Below, in pieces: positions 46,814 to 60,000 of a stretch of 64,000 nt of DNA. A model generated the notes under the pieces. That model ran no database searches. It was not told the DNA's origin and saw only the letters and a list, made by a program, of their open reading frames with translations. Positions within the stretch are counted from its first letter, which is position 1. Each line of letters begins with the position of its first letter. The position numbers and the translations under genes are program-made. The DNA is from Melampsora larici-populina 98AG31. Its lineage: Eukaryota > Basidiomycota > Pucciniomycetes > Pucciniales > Melampsoraceae. Location of the stretch: positions 2,482,399-2,546,398 of the forward strand of contig NW_006768767.1 in assembly GCF_000204055.1 (NCBI RefSeq). The letters run 5' to 3'.

Positions 46814-49800
46814 ATGGCTACTCTGGATACGAGCAATCAGCCAGAGGCCGTCACGGTCTCATACCATACATCTCCCTCACCTGATGTTTGGGAACGCATC
46901 CATGCGGATCTCCATCGTCAGTTACCACTCAAGAATCTCATCTGGAAATCAACATCTCGCCCTGTTCGCACCATAAATCAAGTCTACCTCCACTTTCAAC
47001 CTCTCTATCCATCTGATGCGACCAAACAGCTCATCACTGCGACTCCGGAAGCCCAATCCTCTGCTAGAGCAAGTGTTGAAATATCTAGGCCACTTCTCCA
47101 CATGCTTTTTGTGGCCTGCGATGTGGGTCACCCTTCTGTGACGTCATTGGGCTCACGGTCGAATATTGATATCTTCATCTGAAACGTTAGGATAATGAAG
47201 CTTATCGAACGATCGTCAAGCAAGAGATACGCACTTGGATCGACTTCGTTCAAGGTCTTCCCACTTCTGAGTGGCTCATAATTCATGTGACGGCTGCTGC
47301 CAAGCCGAATGCGGGCGGAATTTTCAGGACCAAGTCTGGCGTATTGGACAAAATCAAAGCTGACTTCAATGTTCCCAAGAAAGACAGGTGAGGGATCGCC
47401 ATCGACTTTTTCAAATTTTGTCTCGTGCGGCGCGCTATCGCATTATCTGATAATGCGATCCGACTGCACGCACTGCTCCCAACTTAAGATGCATTCAACT
47501 GTCACACTTCGGCGGCCCGAATCCAGTCGATCCAGCCAGTTCCGATGTTACACAATGGAAGGAGCTTATCGCACGGCTCAAGGATGGACTTATAGCAGCG
47601 TTCGATATCATTGTTGCTGAGATGGAAGAATCCGTACGAGGGCTGGACTCAAAGCGAGGTAGTTTGGCGTGGAATTTTGGAGAGTACTTTGCCGCCAAGG
47701 TATTGTCCTCGCTGATCTCAATCTCATCATTAGCTATAGTGGACGCTTACGTCGAGTTACAGGCCAATTTGGCCAATAGGTTTGCCTCCATCTGTCTATT
47801 CGAAGACTGCTTGCTGCAATACGAGGAGCTGGATGCAGCTTTCTTCCAACAGCTTCGTGGTGCGCCTTGTATATCAAATGCAATATTATCCTTGGTGGTG
47901 TGCGCTGAATGTTTTGGACCTCGACAGATTCCCCCGACGACTGGGTGGGGAAAGCAGGAGCCACTGATGCAGGCGATGATTCACGTTCGGTTTTGAGCCA
48001 CGACGCAAAACCGTATATTAAATTAGTCGCCAGCGGTGACATTTCAATATTTGACATGAAGATTTATCTCTTCTCCCAACACACCAAGCTTCTTGGCCAG
48101 TTGGACCGATTGGAGGATGCTATTTTTCGCGCTAATACTTTCATTACTACCTTTACCGCATTTCTACGACAACAAGAGGTCTGTTTCTGGTGTACTTCGC
48201 GCATGAACTTGCCTTCACTAACGTTTATTTGCTTTTCCCTCTGACAGGCATCTCTCATCACCTATTTCATTGAATCGTGGACATATTCTGCTTGTATTGA
48301 TTTAGTAGATTGGTGTGAATCACAGATCACTGGCAAAGATTTACCGACCATGCAGCTAAATGGAGTCTTGCGGCTGTGCGCCCAATTACTCGAATTGGCT
48401 CATAATCAGGTTGGTATATTTTCACTTCAGTGGAAATCATAAGCACTTTCGTTGGAGCTACAAATTGACCCGTCTTTGGTTCCCTTGCGCGAAATAGCTC
48501 GATAAATTAGGAATATATATAGGGTATCTACCCAATATCCATCCATTCGCCATGGCCATCCCATCAATTATTCGATCAAATGATCAAGTGACTCTTGTTC
48601 CGGGCTCAATCACTCGAGTCGACTTGTCAGCTTCCTTGAGCGATAAAGAGTTGTATGAAAAGCTTTATATCGCTTTGGCCAACCGAGCCATTCGCATGTA
48701 TGTCAAGAGTGGCCGTAAAAGGAGCGCATTAAAACTACATTCGGTCGTGGCAGCCTTCGAGGAGACTCAGGCACGGGATGAGCATGCGCAGCGATTGTTT
48801 ACTCACCTACCAGCACATTATGTCGACGACAAATGGGCCATCATCGAGTCCAGTCTCTTGGACCGTTGTGCTACTCTGCAGAGTCGTCTTGGTATGGGGA
48901 AGGAATGGCTTCTGAGTGTACTGGCGCTCGTACGCACGGGCGTGTCATATGAACCTGGTCGATGGTCCCAGGATGTGATGTTGCGCGATGGCCAGATGGA
49001 CACGCTTGCATTGGCTACTCGACTCATGAAAGACATTAAAGAGCAAGCCTCCAAGCTTGAAAAAGATTTCGCAGCCATCGCCTTTCCCACGTTCGTCGTT
49101 GCACTCGCCACAAATTCAGGCCGCTCTGCAGAACAACAAGAGGGTTCAATTGTCTCAGCCTGTGTTACAAATTACCTGCCTTGCGTAAGCTACAATTTTG
49201 TGCTATTTCGAAATGTGTTTTCTCAAGTTGAGGGATTACATCTCCATGAAGTCTGTAGATATAGATTCTCTGCGCATGAAATTCTCTGGCCTGCCCTACG
49301 ACACTTTATGGTTCACTTCTGGCCCTCAAAAACTCGATCCAGGCGAGACAGTGATTGATCTGTTTTGTCCGGTAAGTTGCGAAAATGTGTGCTTGCCTAT
49401 CGATCCGGAAAGGTGCAGGTATTTGGGCTGATTTGAAACTACCATAGCAAGACGCCTGTTGCAGAGGTCTTGAGCTTAGACATGTCCCAAATTAGGATTA
49501 GTCGTATTATCTTCCAATATTATCATCGGCCCCCGACAAACGGCTCGTCTGTCGTAGCAAATGGACATATCAAAACGCCGCTCGAGGTATCGTTTGCCAA
49601 AGATCCCCTCGCACTGGATGTGCATCTGAAGCTTCCCACTGACAGTAAGCACTCTCAGCCGCCTTGGCTAGATACGGTCACTCACTGTGCCTTGCTGTTA
49701 GTCTCTATGTCTCCACATCGCTTCTGTCTGTTCACTTTATTCTCAGGAAGGAACCGCCTTGCGAAGGCAAATATAACTTTCAACAGTGAGGGGCGTGTCA

Positions 49801-51909
49801 ACTTCTTTTTGAAACACTGCAAAGCCATAGACGATAGTAAGTATTGAATCCCTGCCCAATTGATTTCAATGTCAATTATTGATGGGCGCTCGGGTGATTG
49901 CTTTCAAGCATCAAATCTCCAATGTAATGAAAGTACGATGGAGGTACGAGATGTGCAACCCAACGTGAAGGTTGTCATTTCGGTACCCTTCGCACCCAGC
50001 ACTACAGATTCACACGTCCAGGTATATGAAGTTATCTCTCATACTACAGTCTTCATAAACTTTCGCATCGCTATCTCACGCAAGAAATTACTCACTGCTT
50101 TTACATAGGTTCTTGTCAGTGTGGATCATTGCGTGCATGGCCAAGAAGAGACCCGAAGGTCATTTCGAAAGTCGTGCAATCTTACTATGGCCTTGCCCCT
50201 CGTTGTGAATGTACAAGACTTCGTGAGACCTAATTGGTGCATATCCCTGATATCATGTCTGCACACTCATCTATATTTCTGCTGACAAATCGCTAATGTC
50301 AAACAGCATTATCTCGAGATTTTCAGTTGCCACAGACGGCAAGAACTCGCTCAATATTCACTCGGTGAATCTTGAAATGCCAGCACCATTCTCTGTAATA
50401 CCGGCTTCATCACTACAGGGTGAATCTACTGTAGGTAGCAAGGGTCTATGCGAGTTGAGGGGCGTCGTTTTCTGACATGATGAATTTGGATCAGCTCGTT
50501 ATGGCTCCCCAGTCGGCCAATTTTTTGTTTAAGCTTATTCCACCAGATATGCCTCACTTTGAAGGTCAGTCATCTCCTATCAATGATTTGACAACATGTT
50601 GTCGATATTTATATTACTTGCTCGCTTCACACAGCTCCGGCTATGAAACTAGTTTTGAAGTATCGGTTACTGATTGATGGTCAGTGCACGTAATCCATCT
50701 TACTCAACTTGACATGGTATACCTTGCCTTTGCGCTCATGGTACCCTTTTTCGTTTCAGAGATGCTGGATATCCTGCGGCTACGATTAAAGAAGCTCCTT
50801 GAGCACCTACCCCGTCAAAAAGCTCACCTTCCTTCTCTCTTGGATAGTCTGAAATTATATCTCCGAGATAGCGCGCAAACATTTACCTCGCAGGATTACT
50901 CAGTACATCGTCGGTTGAGGTTAAATTCTTTTGATCCGCTTCATTGGGATACAGTGTGTCTAGAATTAGAAAAATCAGACGAGTCTCGGGATGATTTGGT
51001 GGACTCTCTGCGCAAGATCTTCGAGGTTGAGTTTGGGGCAAAAATTGTATTGCTCATGTACCTCAGCGGTAGTAAAACTAATTCGATTGGTCGAAATGTA
51101 GGACCCTGGAGATGACGATTGTGCAATTGAGCTCGCAACGCCGTGGCACACCCTCACCATTCCCATGGAACTTCCTAGGGTCTCAGTAAGTCCCGACCCC
51201 CCCTTGGATGTACATAGATGCCTTTGTAATTTGAATATCTGCTTTTCAATGGCAGGTTCTGAATACGATAGAATTTCGGCAGGGATCTTGCGATCTACAG
51301 TTAGGAAAACCATTACTGGTCGACTTGCTTATCCGAACTAGCTTTCGATGGTGTGGTTCTGTAAAGCATTTTGACGAGTTACATAAATATCCGCCTAAAA
51401 TGATATATGAAATCGTACCACACTTGGCTGATTGGCTTGTCAGCGGCACAACTCGTGGTAATTTTTTAGCCAAGGTAACTCAGGCAACTTTTCACTTTAC
51501 ATGATGTCGATGGTTTGCCAAACTGGTCAATATGCAACCGCTGATTTAACCATTTTGCTCCCATCTTGGGACTTTCGAGTAGGATCAAGTAGAAACCAAG
51601 ATCCAACTTTCGATTGTACCGATGCGATACGGCAAACTCTGCTTTCCAGAAGTTTTCATGTCAGTCTCCGAGTCATCCAGAGGGATTACAACTGAGACCC
51701 ATCATCTGAATCGAGTCGATTCCCTCGTGATCCTTCCATCATCAATGGATTCATCTCTGTATCATATACCAGAGTCTAGTTTTCAATGGAACCCTAGTCC
51801 AAGTCCAAGTATATCTTGGCTCAGTAATGGTCCAAGTCCGATATGGCCACGGAAAGATTCAAGTCCAGCGTGGACAAGGGAGGGAAGCGTTGCACTTTCT
51901 GGAGTGTAG
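46814..51909 (+). CDS. TRS130: TRAPP II subunit TRAPPC10 / Trs130
   Basis: Many exons over 5.1 kb. Order of recognisable blocks: N-terminal YHTSPSPDVWERIHADLHRQ and PLKNLIWKSTSRPVRTINQV; KQEIRTWIDFVQGLPTSEWL and IIHVTAAAKPNAGGIFRTKS; then SHFGGPNP and a helical solenoid with CLFEDCLLQYEELDAAFF, ANRAIRMYVKSGRKRSALKL and EEWLLSVLAL-type repeats; later the Ig-like beta-rich domains; and a C-terminal domain with HLADWLVSGTTRGNFLAK, LSIVPMRYGKLCFPEVFMS and SLVILPSS. The last intron (51475-51582) is placed so that FLAK joins DQVETKIQLS in frame. The tail after that is Ser/Pro/Trp-rich, ending at TAG 51909. The TRAPPII complex activates Rab11/Ypt31-type GTPases at the late Golgi. Confidence 0.85.
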
Positions 51910-52460
51910 ATCAAGGTGTTGCGGTTGATCTTGTGATGTCGATTTGTCGTGATGATCTATATTGCGCATGTTGTAAGCTCGAATACATGGTTAAAGTATA
52001 CAAAAGTTTGTGGGGCCAGTAAACCGGTTGCTCAGATAGAGATCCAGCTGCTGTAGATGACAAGTTCACAAAGATATCAAACTCGAAAATCCGGGGTGTT
52101 CAGGTTCAGGTGAGAAGAATTGCAACACGCCTAAAAAGAGCTTTGCAGAGCGAAAAGACCAGGGGTAATCAGGTACAGGCGAGTAAAATGGCAACAAGCC
52201 TAAAAAGAGCTTTTAAGAGTCAAGACAAACCTGTGCAGGAAGGAACGGCCGTGGGCAAAAGATGTTTGAGACTGATAAGTAAAAAAAGCTGAAGATTTCT
52301 TTCTGATGAAGAAAACAGAACCTGGGGTAATCAGGTTTGGATGAGTAAAACAGCAACAAGCCTAAAAAGAGCTTCAAAGAGCTAAAGGACAAACCTGCAC
52401 ACATGGCAGTAAAACACACATACACTTGAGTTAGTCAAGACAAAAATATAGACAAGTGTA
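51910..52460. repeat. Degenerate repeat, about 70-bp unit, three copies
   Basis: Copies at about 52093-52161, 52162-52232 and 52324-52397 share GGGGTAATCAGGT, GAGTAAAAT and CAACAAGCCTAAAAAGAGC (the first copy differs by several bases). A GGGCAAAAGATGTTTGAGAC segment at 52255 reappears, slightly changed, at 53404. Confidence 0.6.
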
Positions 52461-52549
52461 CAGTCAATTTCACAAAGCTTGGAAAGAATTCCACGCCAAT
52501 TTGCCCAAGTTTGGCGGGCAAAAGTTTCCAAGCTTTCTGCAATCGACTG
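52461..52549. mobile_element. 89-bp TA-flanked MITE, copy 2
   Basis: Ends CAGTCAATTTCACAAAGCTT and AAGCTTTCTGCAATCGACTG; TA at 52459-52460 and 52550-52551. Exactly the same length as, and about 91% identical to, the reverse complement of 37958-38046. Confidence 0.87.
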
Positions 52550-52689
52550 TAAAAAAACAAACCTGTGTGTAAAGCAAGGCTGCAACGATACTATACTATG
52601 CTATACTTGACTATACTTGATATGGTATAGTCCAATTATATTGTACTTGAACTATACTTAGTATAGTATAGATAGACAATTGTGGGATA

Positions 52690-52832
52690 CAAAGTAGAAA
52701 CCCGGAATCAAATGCGGTTTTTTCCCAGTTTTTTTTGGCTGTAGAATCAGTTTTCCCAGTTGTCCCATATTGATGCTACAGCCAAAAAAACTGGGAAAAA
52801 AAGCTGGGAATTAATTCCGGGTTTTTACTTTA
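52690..52832. mobile_element. 143-bp foldback MITE (AAAGTARAAACCCGG ends)
   Basis: Left CAAAGTAGAAACCCGG and right TAAAGTAAAAACCCGG (read inward); TTTTTTTGGCTGTAG pairs internally. TA at 52688-52689 and 52833-52834; the latter is also the left TA of the next element. Confidence 0.75.
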
Positions 52833-52834
52833 TA

Positions 52835-53254
52835 CAGTCGAACCCGCGCAATTGCATAATTTGGGGGGAACATCCGGCCTATGCAATTTCATGGGTTATG
52901 CAAAGTGAGGTAAAATACAGGATAGCTTAAAATGCATAAAGTTATGCATATATGCGGAAATAGGCCAAAATACATAACATTATGCATTTTTGCAGGTTAT
53001 GAGCTAGGCTTTAAGACTTAGGGCTCAAGGTTTATGCCTAATTATGTACTTTTTATCCTGTATTTTGAGTAAAAGCTATGCAATTGGGCTTCCAAGACCT
53101 GTTTTTTTTGGGTTTTGACTTATGCATTATCATTTTTGACAAAATTATGCAATAAATCCAATTTTTAGCCCGCACCAAGTCGGGGGAAGTCCTGGCCTGT
53201 GCAAAAAGGCTGATTATGCAGTTGCGCGGGTATGCAATTGCGCGGGTTCGACTG
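52835..53254. mobile_element. TA-flanked CAGTCGAACCC element, 420 bp
   Basis: Ends CAGTCGAACCCGCGC / GCGCGGGTTCGACTG; TA at 52833-52834 and 53255-53256. The interior has many TATGCA/TGCATA motifs and a doubled GCAATTGCGCGGGT near the right end, the same design as the 9482-10006 element. Confidence 0.85.
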
Positions 53255-53690
53255 TATCCCATAAATACTCAGATATACTGAAGCAGTATAGTTGGAAAAG
53301 TCATGGAAAACATGTGTGACACTTTTCCAGGTATATTTGGTACAAGGATATTATACTGGGTATAGTATAGCTGAAACCCTTATGTGAACCAACAAGGATT
53401 GTGGGCAAAATATGTTTGAGACTAATAAGTAGGAATAAAACTATTGAATGAGGATGACATAGAAAAGGATTTGTTAGAGTGACGTTTGTCGTAGGATTTG
53501 ATGAGAAATAAACACTGACAGATGTCTTTCCAATGAGGAAAAGAAATCTGAGTGGAAACAGCTAAAGGTCCCCCATATATGAAAACATAATAAACAAGAC
53601 AAAATCTTGGGTCACATGCCACCTATTTCCAAATAGTAAAGTATGTAAGGAAATTAATGTACTCATGTACTCCCTAAATTGTTATAGCTC

Positions 53691-54907
53691 CATGTCAGGA
53701 TCCTTGTAGCATGTCATGGTACACACACAGAGATTTTGGAGACAAACTTGAAAGTCTTTTGGTTGGACATAGACTGAGATTGTTGTTGAGCCCCCTGTGT
53801 GAATGAACATTTGGGGATAGAATTTGTGGGATCCTATGTCAGCAGCTGGGGTCAACTGAGTGTCTGTCAAAGTGTAGTGTCATTTCTGTTTATTTATATT
53901 TCACATAATTGAACTTACTATTGTGTTATATTTCATTTCTTGTTTACTATTGATATTACATCTGTGTCTCTCATATGTCATGTTTACTGTAATTTGTCAT
54001 TGTTATTAACCTAAATACCGCTTAGCACATTTATGTAAAACACCAAAGAGCAGTGGATAGAGTCTCCCTTCTTCATCCAAGATATTCTAATTCTTCTTGG
54101 GTGAAAGGTGAGTTAACTTGACTCTACTTGCGGGATTTGAGATACTTCGATGGGTTCAGTTCCAAACTGTATCTCTCCCTGATCTGACAGATTGAACAGT
54201 CTCAACATCTCAATTGACAAGGGGAAGACATACTTGTTGTGGAGATGTCCTTGCAGAGTCTTTTGAGTGTCTATCAAAAGTCCTTTGTGAGTGGATGTTG
54301 ATGTGCTACAAGGATACAGATCTCACAGTTTCATAACAACCTCTCTGTCAATCTCTTGCCACATTCTTCTTCAGGACTTGATCTTGATCATTAATTTGAT
54401 AAATAACTTGATCTAAATGATTTTCTAGCAATACAACCAGAACTCCTTGACAAGATGAATATAATTGACATCTTGATGATGAAATGATGACACTTGAAAC
54501 ACAAAGCACACATGGCCACATATACATTGAACAAACAAAAATGGAAAAGCACACACAACACATACAAGATAAAGAGCCATGTGGTATAATGAATACCACA
54601 ACACACTATATCTTTATCCTTGTATCATGTTGATGTGCGCACAAAAAAGACATTTCATAGACACTCAAAAGGCCCTGCAAAGACGTCTCCATAATAGACA
54701 TGTCTTCCCCTTGTCAATTGAGACATTGACACTCAGTTTAACCCAGCTGCTGACAAAGGATCCTGTAAATCCTGTCACCAAATGTTCATTCACAAAGGGG
54801 GTTCAACAACAATCTGATTCTCAGTCCAAAGCAAAACAAAATATTTCAAATTTGTCTCCAAAATCTCCATATGTGCACCTTGACATGCTACATGGATACT
54901 GACATGG
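53691..54907. repeat. Large imperfect inverted repeat, about 1.2 kb
   Basis: 53691-53873 pairs with about 54726-54907 (for example TCAACAACAATCT, CATGACATGCTACA, AATGTTCATTCACA), and 54201-54277 pairs with about 54655-54727 (CTCAATTGACAAGGGGAAGA, TTTTGAGTGTCTAT). On the right the two segments are contiguous; on the left they are separated by about 325 bp, so one side gained or lost sequence. No TSD found. Confidence 0.65.
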
Positions 54908-55716
54908 TGACAGTAGTATCCTAGTTCCTAGGCACCAGTTACATAGTGACCAGGTCTTTTGTGTTGGTAGGGGCTGGTTCATTTTAAGGAAGTGGAAGGT
55001 TAAGCACATGCTTTTGTGTAGATCTGAGAATAAGTGAACATGTTTTCTCAAGAAAATTCCAATCAGAATGCCTGACCTATAGATGTTAAAGTGCAGAAAT
55101 CAAAATACATTGGACAGAACAGGCACTTTGAATTTTACAGAGTGCAAGGTCTGACCAAGATTTGCTCAAGCCAACAGGCCCTTGAGGTCAGATTATTCAA
55201 GCAGATTCTGGTCAGATTGTGCATCCTACCAATTTAATATCCCTTCACAGTAAGTATTCAGGAAATTTTGACACATCAACATGCAAGTGATGTGTGGTTT
55301 GATTTCATGAAGTTCACATATGGCAGCAGGCATACCACAGTGACTGTGGATGTGTGAGCACTTTGTGACTCTGATCAACACATCTTTCACATCTCAATAT
55401 TAGATGCAACATTATCCCTGGTGAAAGTGTTTTTTCACATAACACAACAGCTGTGCAATGTTGGTGATGGTGCCCAAAACACATTGGTCAATTCCCCCTG
55501 ATCATTGTGCATTTTTTGGAGATGAAGCCTGGGGGCTGTCACATGTATGATCATCTAATACTGTGACACATTGGTCTACATATCATGAATGTGGAAAAAA
55601 TCCTATCTCTTCCACCAGATCTCAAGTTGATTATGTTGCATATAGAAATGGAGTGTAACAGGGGCAGAGTCTTCACTTACCCAGGATAATTTTGTGTAAA
55701 ATGCAATTGCGGGATA

Positions 55717-55870
55717 CAGAGTAGAATCCGGGCATGTGCCTGGCTTCATGCCCGGAATTATTTTGGCAGTAAATTTTGATTTTCTGGGCAAAAGTCCGGG
55801 CCCAGAATTCAAATTTACTGCCAAAAAAAATCTGGGCACGAAGCCAGGCACATGCCCGGCTTCTACTTTG
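55717..55870. mobile_element. 154-bp foldback MITE (ARAGTAGAAKCCGGGC ends)
   Basis: Left CAGAGTAGAATCCGGGCATG pairs with the right end read inward, CAAAGTAGAAGCCGGGCATG, followed by TGCCTGGCTTC and GGCAGTAAATTT pairs. TA on both sides (55715-55716 and 55871-55872). Shares the terminal AAGTAGAA.CCGG with 52690-52832. Confidence 0.78.
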
Positions 55871-55872
55871 TA

Positions 55873-57077
55873 TTCTGTAAATGTGTCTTTCCTCAAGCTC
55901 AGAATTATTGTTGATTATTGACATGATTGTCTATTGTTTCCCCACCACCACACCTCATCTGTTTAGAAAAGAAAGCAGACCCAATGCTTGAGATAGGGTG
56001 AGAAGGCTAGATTCATTAGAATGGGTACACCCAAGATCATATTCAAACAATGGGGTAATGCAAACAGTGCACATAAGATTAGCCAGCACAGACATGCCAC
56101 ATATCAAATTTGAGAAGTACCCCTAGGACAAAAACAAGTGCATCTCACATATTTGGCATTGTACAATAGATCAGGAACATACAAATTAAGAATCCTCCAA
56201 TCACTTATTTTCACTCATAAAGCTACTGATAGCAAAGAAGAGACTTGAGTATTACAAAATGTGTAAGTAGGAACAAGGTAGAAAGAATAATGATGTCTTA
56301 GGACTCAGGAGAAATATAGTAAATTTTATGTGTCATCTTTGTTGTGTGCTTAGGATGGTGTTCAGTATCAGCAGCTGATCTTCAAATATTGTGATGTGCA
56401 ATGTTGATTGTGCTTTCCCTTTCTCCATAATACTCTTACATCTTTCAAGTTTCCTTCTGCATACTTTGCCTAGGCTATGTTTTGTAATTTGTTCAAATTT
56501 CAAATCTTTCTACCTGATTTTATAGTATGAGGTATCATATCATAAGGAGTTGTTCCAAGGGCAGGGAGAAATCAGGAGGGACAGAACTTCATCTTTGAAT
56601 TATCAACTCATTCAAGACCAGAATGGTTGAAAACATCATCAATATCTGTACACCATATATGATGTCTTTCTCATTTGTTGGCAGCACACATCCAAGATTG
56701 TAAGTCAATACCTCATTGATTATATGATGATTGAGTGACTTGGATTTTCCATTCTTGATTCTTTTTACCTTTATGTGAGAAATTGAAGACCAACTCACAT
56801 AGTATGGCACAAGGAAGATCCTAGAGATGAACCAGGCTATATATATTCTTCACATGGTTCACTAACATTACATCTACCATTCATCATATGCACAATCTTA
56901 TTACCCCTCTCCTTTTGTTGAAATGATAATAAAGTAGCTAGTCTTCCAAAAAAAAGATTGAGCATCAAAAGATTTCTGAATTCAATGTAATTCTACACAT
57001 ACAACCTAGTACTTTATTTCTTCTTTTCAAAAATCTTGCCTCTCTCTCTTTTCTGTCTGGTCACTTTAAGTTTTAAG
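55873..57077. other. Intergenic, 3' flank of BRR2
   Basis: No gene, bounded repeat or RNA supported. Confidence 0.5.
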
Positions 57078-60000
57078 TTATGCCTGTCCATCTTCCATCT
57101 CTTCATCTGAATCATCTTCGTCTGAATCATCATCATCTCCTTCTGCTACATTTAATTCAATCTTCAATTCCTGATCAACACCAATATATGAGCTACAAAG
57201 AAAACATAAGTATACTTCGTCAGTCTTTGGGAAAAAACGAGTGTCGTAAAGAACATGTTTCGAATGGGTACATACTCTGAAATCAGATCAAGTTTCAATT
57301 CATGTTTACCAGCATTAGGTACAGTGAATTCGATTTTAGTAGGTAAAGGCGTGACACCCGTTACTTTTTTGAGACCCAATAATTTCTTACTCTTCGGATC
57401 TTCCACAATTAACCACCAACAATCTTGTTTAGCAGTAGGATAGAATGGTGCAATCACTCCATTGCCTGCTACTGGTCTTTTCTCATCTTCATCTTCATCA
57501 GTTGTTAATGATACTTTTAAGGTGATGGGTGTATTGGTTGTTAGTCCATCTTCATCTTCGATTTCGTAACCCATTTCAATAGATGGATGTGAGTTGACAA
57601 ATTGAGCTACTTTAGCTAATTGTTTATTATCCATTCTTAGTAATTCGTTACGCTGATCGTCCTCCAATCTGAACATATCAAATCATGTCAGTTCAGAAGC
57701 TCTAGTGGCTGGATATTTGCTGGTAACTTACTCCATGATGTCAGTGACTTGAGTTACATCAGCCTCTATACATCTCTGGATGACTTCAGTCGTGAATCCA
57801 GGAATCTGTTTTAGACTATAGGCATCATTTATAGTAAGCGGAAAACTTCTTTTCGAAAAAAGACTGAGCACAGGTCACTTACGGACTATCATGATTCCAT
57901 ACAGCTTGTACGATCATTTGGAAGAACTCCATAGCAACAGTCGTGTTGAGACACTCTTGTGAACTGAGTACATCAACAGCAGCGGAAATGAGATTTGGAA
58001 CTTTTCGTAAAATTTCAATTTGATCCAACATCAAATCTGAAGGTAAAGTTAATCGACTGAAATGAGCTTGAAGTAAAATATTTGTTTTAAAGTGAGGCGA
58101 TAAGTATTCCGCTTTCGCCACTTTCACCGGAACTCGATCGTATACCTTCTTCAATAATGATTCTTCTCCGTGTCGAAGTGGAACAGACTCGAATTCTTGA
58201 GCAGCAGATATGATTTCAAGGATACCCTTCAGTTTGGTCTTCTCTGTCAAACTCATACTAAATACATCAGCTGTGATGTAGTTGACGTTATAATAAGCAG
58301 CAACAATTCCCAAGGGGAGTGGACTAGTGTCCATTTCATCTTCAATAGTGATGCAATTTGAGCTTTGAAGATCGCTCAGAGTAGATTCCACCAATTCAGA
58401 AAGGTGGTCGCTCTGTCAGAGAAAAAGGGAAGGGTCAGATCTCGAAAGCAGAATGATCATCACCAGAATAGAAAGAACTGACCAGATGGCGATGGTCAGT
58501 GGCTTGCATATTGTAATAATTCGGATTGGCCACCAAGCGACGATAAAACCACTGCCAAGTACACCAGTCCACAGCGTCTTGTTTGTTCCTATGAAAAGTA
58601 AGGTACAAAGAAAGATAATCAGATTGTACTCTAATAAAAAGGACTGAGAGAGCACAAACTCGTTGAAGAAGCTTACTCGATTGTTTTTGATACAATTTCT
58701 GCGTTGAAGTGATCGTGTAGGGACAAATGAAGATGTGATTCGATTGGCAAACCTTCATTCAAAAACTTCTTGAAGAAGCTGTAAATAGTTAAATCAGTTT
58801 ATAAGTTCAAATCCAAGTCTTTGAATTTCAATAGCTTACTCTTTTCGAATATGTTGACACATCAGTACGCATCGGCTAGATGTATCTTCATTTGGTCGAC
58901 ATGCTCGGCCCATCATTTGCAAGATATCCGGAAACGAGTAATCCACATAACGATGCTCTTTACCCTCGTAGTTTTGTACACCCATAATGATCACCATATA
59001 GGCAGTCATTGGAATATTCCAAGCAGTATCTTTTGACGCTACAACGACCTGGATTGCCCCAACTTCGAAAAGCTTCTGTACAATTAATTTGTCAGACTTT
59101 GACATGGCCTCATGATAATATCCAATACCGCTTTCTAAAGTTTCTTTCAAATTTTGATCCGTGATATGAGCAAGATGAGGTTGAAGATCTTCTTTCTCGA
59201 TATTCAAGAATCGTGTTGGATTCTCATCAGATAGAGCATAGATCAGTAAGTCAGACGCTGTAAGTCGACACTGCTTTCGTGAAGGTACGAAGGCAATTAC
59301 TGGCTTCTCATTGGCATACTCGAGAATTGATAAATACGCAGGCTTGGCCATCTGGATCATCAAGGATGGAAAGTGAGGTACATTGAATGATTGAAGATGT
59401 ACCTCGAGCGGCAATGGGCGCGACCCGGGTGAAAAGTTAAAGATGGTCTGCGCAGTAGCTCCCATCCAATCTCCCAAATCTCTAGCGTTCGCCAAAGGAC
59501 AGCCAAGTGCAACAATCCGCGTTTTGCTGATATCGCTTTGAGCGGTCACATAACGTGCTCGTGAGACGATAACTTCGTAAGTAGGCCCAATCTCGGATCC
59601 GATTAGATGTATCTCATCAGCGATCAATAAGCCAGTACGTTCGACCATCTTCCGTTGTTTCCATCGTCGTGAGACAAGATCCCATTGCGTAGGCGTACAG
59701 ATGATCACATCAATCCTGGCTTGTCCAGCCTTGCTCCCGTCACTTGCAGTGAGCTCGACGTCACGAGTCAATTCACCAGTAAGGGGCTCAATGACTTTGC
59801 CGAGTGGCCCAAACTTGTCTCTCCATTCTTTGACCCTAGCATCAACTATTTCCTGGTATGGCTCTATACATACACATCTTGACCATTCAGGTTGGGACCA
59901 AAGTCGGAGTAGTGCAAATTCGGCACATATTGTCTTCCCACTACCGGTTGGTGAACAAATCAATACGTTATCGCTGCTAGTATATAGAGCTTGAAAGACT

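Noticed and set aside
51501..51695. Open frame (GQYATADLTILLPSWDF...) as the last TRAPPC10 exon
   Set aside because: The alternative acceptor at 51582 gives LSIVPMRYGKLCFPEVF in frame, which matches the family C-terminus.
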